From the NCBI GenBank assembly GCA_000375685.1, contig AQVQ01000021.1, forward strand, positions 1,803 through 18,800: 16,998 bases of DNA, in the 5' to 3' direction. The stretch comes from a crenarchaeote SCGC AAA261-N23 (GTDB lineage: Archaea; Thermoproteota; Thermoprotei; Gearchaeales; Gearchaeaceae). Below, in pieces: positions 14,437 to 16,998 of the stretch. The translations under genes and the position numbers were made by a program. The notes under the pieces were generated by a model. It searched no databases, had not been told where the DNA came from, and was given only the letters and a program-made list of their open reading frames with translations. Every line of letters begins with the position of its first letter. Position 1 is the first letter of the stretch.

Positions 14437-15329
14437 TGAATTGGTATCTCATAGTATTTTCTTAGCACTGTTTTTAGTTTATCAAGATTTTGCTGACTCA
14501 TTTCGCACAAAGGAGGTCTGCAAGGACCTGCTGGTAGGCCAACCAAGTTCATTGCAGTTTTAATTGGAATAGGATTTGTTTCGAGGAAAGCCGCCTTGAA
14601 TATCGGCATTAAATTGTAGTGTATTTCTCTAGCCCTCTGTAGGTTTCCGTTTAAAACGCTTGTAACTAATTCTTTAACTTGTCTTGGCAATATATTGCTA
14701 ACAACAGAAATCACACCTTTCCCTCCACATGCCATTATAGGAAATGTTAAGTTATCATCACCGCTAAGAACAGTTTTATTGCTAGGCAAAATAGAAATCA
14801 CATCCATAATTTGCTGGATGTTTCCCGAAGCTTCCTTTACTGAAACTATATTATTTATTTCGAGAAGTCTTGATTGAGTAGATACTTCAATGTTTACTCC
14901 TGTCCTTCCTGGGATATTATAAAGAATTATTGGGATGTCAACACTTTCAGCTATAGCTTTAAAGTGCCTATACAATCCTTCCTGTGTAGGTTTATTATAA
15001 TATGGAGCAACTATTAAAGCTCCATCAACCCCTATTTCTGCAGCTTCCCTTGTCATTTTTATAGATTCAGCTGTTGAATATGTCCCTGTACCAGCTATAA
15101 CAGGAATTTTTCCATTTGCCACATCAACAGCCACCTTTAGAATTTGTTTTCTTTCTTCTTCTGTGATTGTGGGAGATTCTCCAGTTGTTCCTAGAACTAC
15201 AATCCCATCAATGCCGTTTTCGATTTGGAAACTAATCAACCTTCTTAATCCTTGAAAATCCACCTCAAGATTTTTTTGGAAAGGAGTTACTATTGCAGTT
15301 ATACAGCCTTTGAAACCTTCAAAGCCCAT
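14433..15329 (-). CDS. dapA: 4-hydroxy-tetrahydrodipicolinate synthase
   Basis: A 298-residue class I aldolase-type enzyme that condenses pyruvate with aspartate semialdehyde, the entry step of the pathway. The Schiff-base lysine is K165 in SVKEASGN; LGTTGES with T48/T49, the proton-relay Y137 in YNIPGRTG and R142 are all present, as is the GTGTYSTAESI loop. The related KDG-aldolase group in archaea shares the fold, but the dapB overlap and the downstream genes favour DapA. It heads the five-gene operon. On the minus strand a TATA box (plus-strand 15352-15358) lies 26 nt before the ATG, so the mRNA is predicted to be leaderless. Confidence 0.93.
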   Translation of the reverse strand: MGFEGFKGCITAIVTPFQKNLEVDFQGLRRLISFQIENGIDGIVVLGTTGESPTITEEERKQILKVAVDVANGKIPVIAGTGTYSTAESIKMTREAAEIGVDGALIVAPYYNKPTQEGLYRHFKAIAESVDIPIILYNIPGRTGVNIEVSTQSRLLEINNIVSVKEASGNIQQIMDVISILPSNKTVLSGDDNLTFPIMACGGKGVISVVSNILPRQVKELVTSVLNGNLQRAREIHYNLMPIFKAAFLETNPIPIKTAMNLVGLPAGPCRPPLCEMSQQNLDKLKTVLRKYYEIPIQ

Positions 15330-15436
15330 ATGCTTGATTTAATGGGCAAAGTTTATAAACTTTTTTCGATTTATTTACAAAAAATTACGAAATAAAGTAC
15401 GAAATTTTAAATATTTTTGCCGATATTTGTAAATCA
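15330..15436. promoter_or_regulatory. Divergent promoter/operator region between dapA and the Lrp gene
   Basis: 107 bp with two outward promoters, each at the distance that makes a leaderless transcript: a TATA box at 15352-15358 for dapA and TTTAAATA at 15406-15413 for the regulator. Between and around them are ATTTACAAA (15373-15381) and its inverse TTTGTAAAT (15426-15434), and a direct repeat TACGAAAT (15386-15393 and 15398-15405). These are candidate binding sites for the Lrp-type protein, which could control both directions at once. Confidence 0.55.
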
Positions 15437-15853
15437 GTGGACGAAATCGATAACTTAATTATAAGAGAACTTGAAGCTGATGGAAGAAAGCCATATACTG
15501 AGATTTCTAAAAAACTAGGATTAAGCGAAGGAACTGTTAGAAAGAGAGTTGAAAGACTTGTCAATGAAGGGAAAATTAAATTTACTGTAGTTATTACAGC
15601 GAAAACGGGGTTCTCAGCTATAGTACTAATTAAAACAAGCCCTCAAGCTAAAACTTCAGCAATAGTTGATTCAATGAAGAAAATTAGAGAAGTTAAGGAA
15701 ATTTATGAAGTTGCAGGAGATGCAGATGTAATCGTAAAAATATCTTGCAATAATGCAGAAGAATTCAATGATTTAATCGATGAAATTAGATCTATACCAA
15801 ACATTTTAGAAACTAGGACCTATACTGTTTTAAAGGTATCTTATCCTTCTTAA
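15437..15853 (+). CDS. Lrp/AsnC-family transcriptional regulator
   Basis: A 138-residue regulator. Residues about 1-55 are the AsnC-type helix-turn-helix (IDNLIIRELEADGRKPYTEI, then KKLGLSEGTVRKRVERLVNEGKI); residues about 64-138 are the RAM ligand domain (VIVKISCNNAEEFNDLIDEI, with YEVAGDAD as the glycine-bearing ligand turn). It starts at GTG 15437, placed 26 nt after a TATA box, so it is leaderless. The gene is divergent from the lysine operon with a shared 107-bp control region, which makes control of dapA-lysA by lysine or a related amino acid likely; in Sulfolobus an Lrp-type protein (LysM) controls the unrelated alpha-aminoadipate lysine genes in a comparable way. Confidence 0.9.
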   Translation: MDEIDNLIIRELEADGRKPYTEISKKLGLSEGTVRKRVERLVNEGKIKFTVVITAKTGFSAIVLIKTSPQAKTSAIVDSMKKIREVKEIYEVAGDADVIVKISCNNAEEFNDLIDEIRSIPNILETRTYTVLKVSYPS

Positions 15854-15916
15854 GGAAAAGCTTATTCATCGAAAAATTGCTTAATTCTTTTAACCTTATT
15901 CCTAAATTTTTATAAT

Positions 15917-16394
15917 ATGAAAGAACCTTATAACTCAATTATTCATAAATTGCTCAAGCTCCTTAAAGAAAAATTTGGAGAAGACCTTATTTCTTTAGCT
16001 ATCTATGGAAGCGTCGCAAGGGGTGATAATAAAAGGGATAGTGATATAGACTTTTTTTATCGTGGTTAAAAATCTTCCGCCTACCACAATCGAAAGGATT
16101 AGAATTTTTAATTCCTTAGAATTACTATTGGAAGAAGACATTAAAGAGATGTTTTCTAAAGGATATTATGTTTCATTTTCGCCTATAATGAAGACTCCTG
16201 AGGAAGCTATGCGTTTTTCTCCTCTATATATGGATATAACTGAAGATGCTGTTTTAATTTACGATAAAGACAATTTCTTACAAAATCTATTACAAAGAAT
16301 AAGAAAAAAGCTTAATGAGCTCGAATATGAAAGGATTTGGTTAGGAAAAAATGGTACTGGAGAAAGAAAGATTTTAAATTCTGTGAGGTCGTAG
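15917..16394 (+). pseudogene. mntA: MNT-type nucleotidyltransferase, frameshifted in a T7 run
   Basis: Reading from the ATG at 15917 gives 50 codons containing the nucleotidyltransferase signature GSVARG then ten-spaced D-I-D (residues 31-45), ending at TAA 16067. The same protein continues in another frame from about 16059 to 16394 (VVKNLPPTTIERI, then SPIMKTPEEAM and a C-terminal helix). Removing one T from the run 16052-16058 would restore DSDIDFFIVVKN and a protein of about 158 residues. MNT proteins are the antitoxin partners of HEPN proteins and act by adding AMP. The break could be a true mutation, a sequencing error in a homopolymer, or slippage used in expression. The ATG has a T-rich box only a few bases upstream, so the start is not certain. 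Confidence 0.75.
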
Positions 16395-16397
16395 AAT

Positions 16398-16835
16398 TTG
16401 ACTAACAACGATAGATTGGCTAGATCTTATTTAATGCAAGCTGAAGAAAAAATTAAACATGCCAAGGAGACTTTTGAAGGAGGCAATTATGCCTATGTTG
16501 TTAGGCAATGCCAAGAAGCTGTTGAATTGCTTCTAAAAGCTTCATTAAGGTTAGTCGGCATCGAGCCTCCTAAGTTTCATGATGTTGGCATGGTATTAAA
16601 AAATGAAAAAGATAAATTCCCCGCGTGGTTTAAAAATGAGATAGATGAGTTAGCATCTATATCTAGAATTCTAAGAAAGGAAAGAGAGACGTCAATGTAC
16701 GGTGATGAAGGAACGATGACTCCACCTGAACTTATTTACTCGCGAATTGATGGTGAAAATTCATTGAAAATGTGTTTAAAAGTATATGAACTAGTAAAAA
16801 AATATTCAAAAAGGATTAACAAAATAGCTTTATAA
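16398..16835 (+). CDS. HEPN-domain protein, partner of the MNT nucleotidyltransferase
   Basis: A 145-residue all-helical protein: YLMQAEEKIKHAKETFEGGN, then YAYVVRQCQEAVELLLKASL, PPKFHDVG (57-64) and the last helices with RILRKERETSMYGDE (90-104). This is the PF05168-type HEPN layout, with the central 'QQAVEKxLKA' helix and the '(T)HD' turn. The RxxxxH catalytic motif of RNase HEPN toxins is not present; instead the conserved core is R93/R96-E97 and Y101-G-D, as in many archaeal HEPN proteins paired with MNT. It starts at TTG 16398, with GAGGT at 16385-16389 as a Shine-Dalgarno, 3 bp after the nucleotidyltransferase stop, so the two are an operon. Toxin activity is inferred from pairing only. 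Confidence 0.82.
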   Translation: MTNNDRLARSYLMQAEEKIKHAKETFEGGNYAYVVRQCQEAVELLLKASLRLVGIEPPKFHDVGMVLKNEKDKFPAWFKNEIDELASISRILRKERETSMYGDEGTMTPPELIYSRIDGENSLKMCLKVYELVKKYSKRINKIAL

Positions 16836-16998
16836 TATTCTAATCAACTAAATTGAATTATTTTTAGAAAAAAAGTTTTGTAAATATGTATTTTATGAGA
16901 AATTATATAAATTATAAAAATTTTAATTAAGATTCTCTTCACTGAGATATTGTAGATATCCTGCAGTTGAATTTTGATAATAAGAGAAATTCCAAGAA
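16836..16998. other. AT-rich 3' region; possible end of a minus-strand gene
   Basis: Contains T-rich tracts (16860-16880) that may end the HEPN transcript. On the minus strand, one frame open from the window edge to a TAA at 16923 reads QNSTAGYLQYLSEENLN at its end, a protein-like composition, so a convergent gene may enter here. Twenty-four residues are too few to identify it. Confidence 0.25.

Overview
The window looks like a piece of an AT-rich archaeal chromosome, probably from a thermophilic member of the Thermoproteota (Crenarchaeota) or a close relative. The reasons are TATA boxes about 25 nt upstream of start codons with leaderless or nearly leaderless genes, very few Shine-Dalgarno sites, a ThiD-ThiN fusion, TRASH/YHS metal-binding domains, an Lrp regulator beside an amino-acid operon, an MNT/HEPN pair, and relics of archaeal IS605-type elements. 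I cannot name the genus.

Layout. 1-528: an IS605/TnpB-derived mini-element (copy A, minus strand, cut by the window edge) abuts the C-terminal remnant of a polysaccharide deacetylase. 530-1357: an intact amidohydrolase that was probably co-transcribed with that deacetylase. 1358-3002 (minus): a two-gene ABC exporter. 3105-4406: a sugar-porter-type MFS transporter. 4445-6960: a copper island with a YHS-headed P1B ATPase overlapping a PadR regulator that ends in a TRASH-like cysteine cluster. 6961-7587: a second, more complete mini-element (copy B) inserted in a thiW-like relic. 7588-10388: a rearranged thiamine region with a PurM-like enzyme, a truncated thiW, and the bifunctional thiDN, including a duplicated promoter/start segment. 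10381-15329 (minus): a lysine operon in the order dapA-dapB-aminotransferase-dapF-lysA. 15437-15853: a divergent Lrp/AsnC regulator. 15917-16835: an MNT nucleotidyltransferase, frameshifted in a T run, followed by its HEPN partner.

How the genes work together. The dap operon would run from aspartate semialdehyde plus pyruvate to lysine if the aminotransferase acts directly on tetrahydrodipicolinate, since no dapD or dapE is present in the window. The divergent Lrp protein is the obvious candidate regulator. The ATPase would export Cu+ under control of the overlapping PadR-TRASH sensor. ThiDN makes thiamine phosphate, while both thiW-like uptake genes beside it are broken.

The most interesting signals are these. 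(1) The two approximately 270-350 bp mini-elements retain a TnpB 3' end/omega-RNA-like region with paired compensatory changes, an upstream TATA box and a terminal hairpin, and each left end lies right after TTAC inside a former gene. (2) The DapF homologue has Ser at both positions where the catalytic cysteines are expected. (3) The copper ATPase has DKTKT in place of DKTGT. (4) The thiamine locus shows a partial duplication with reciprocal decay. No tRNA, rRNA or CRISPR array was seen.
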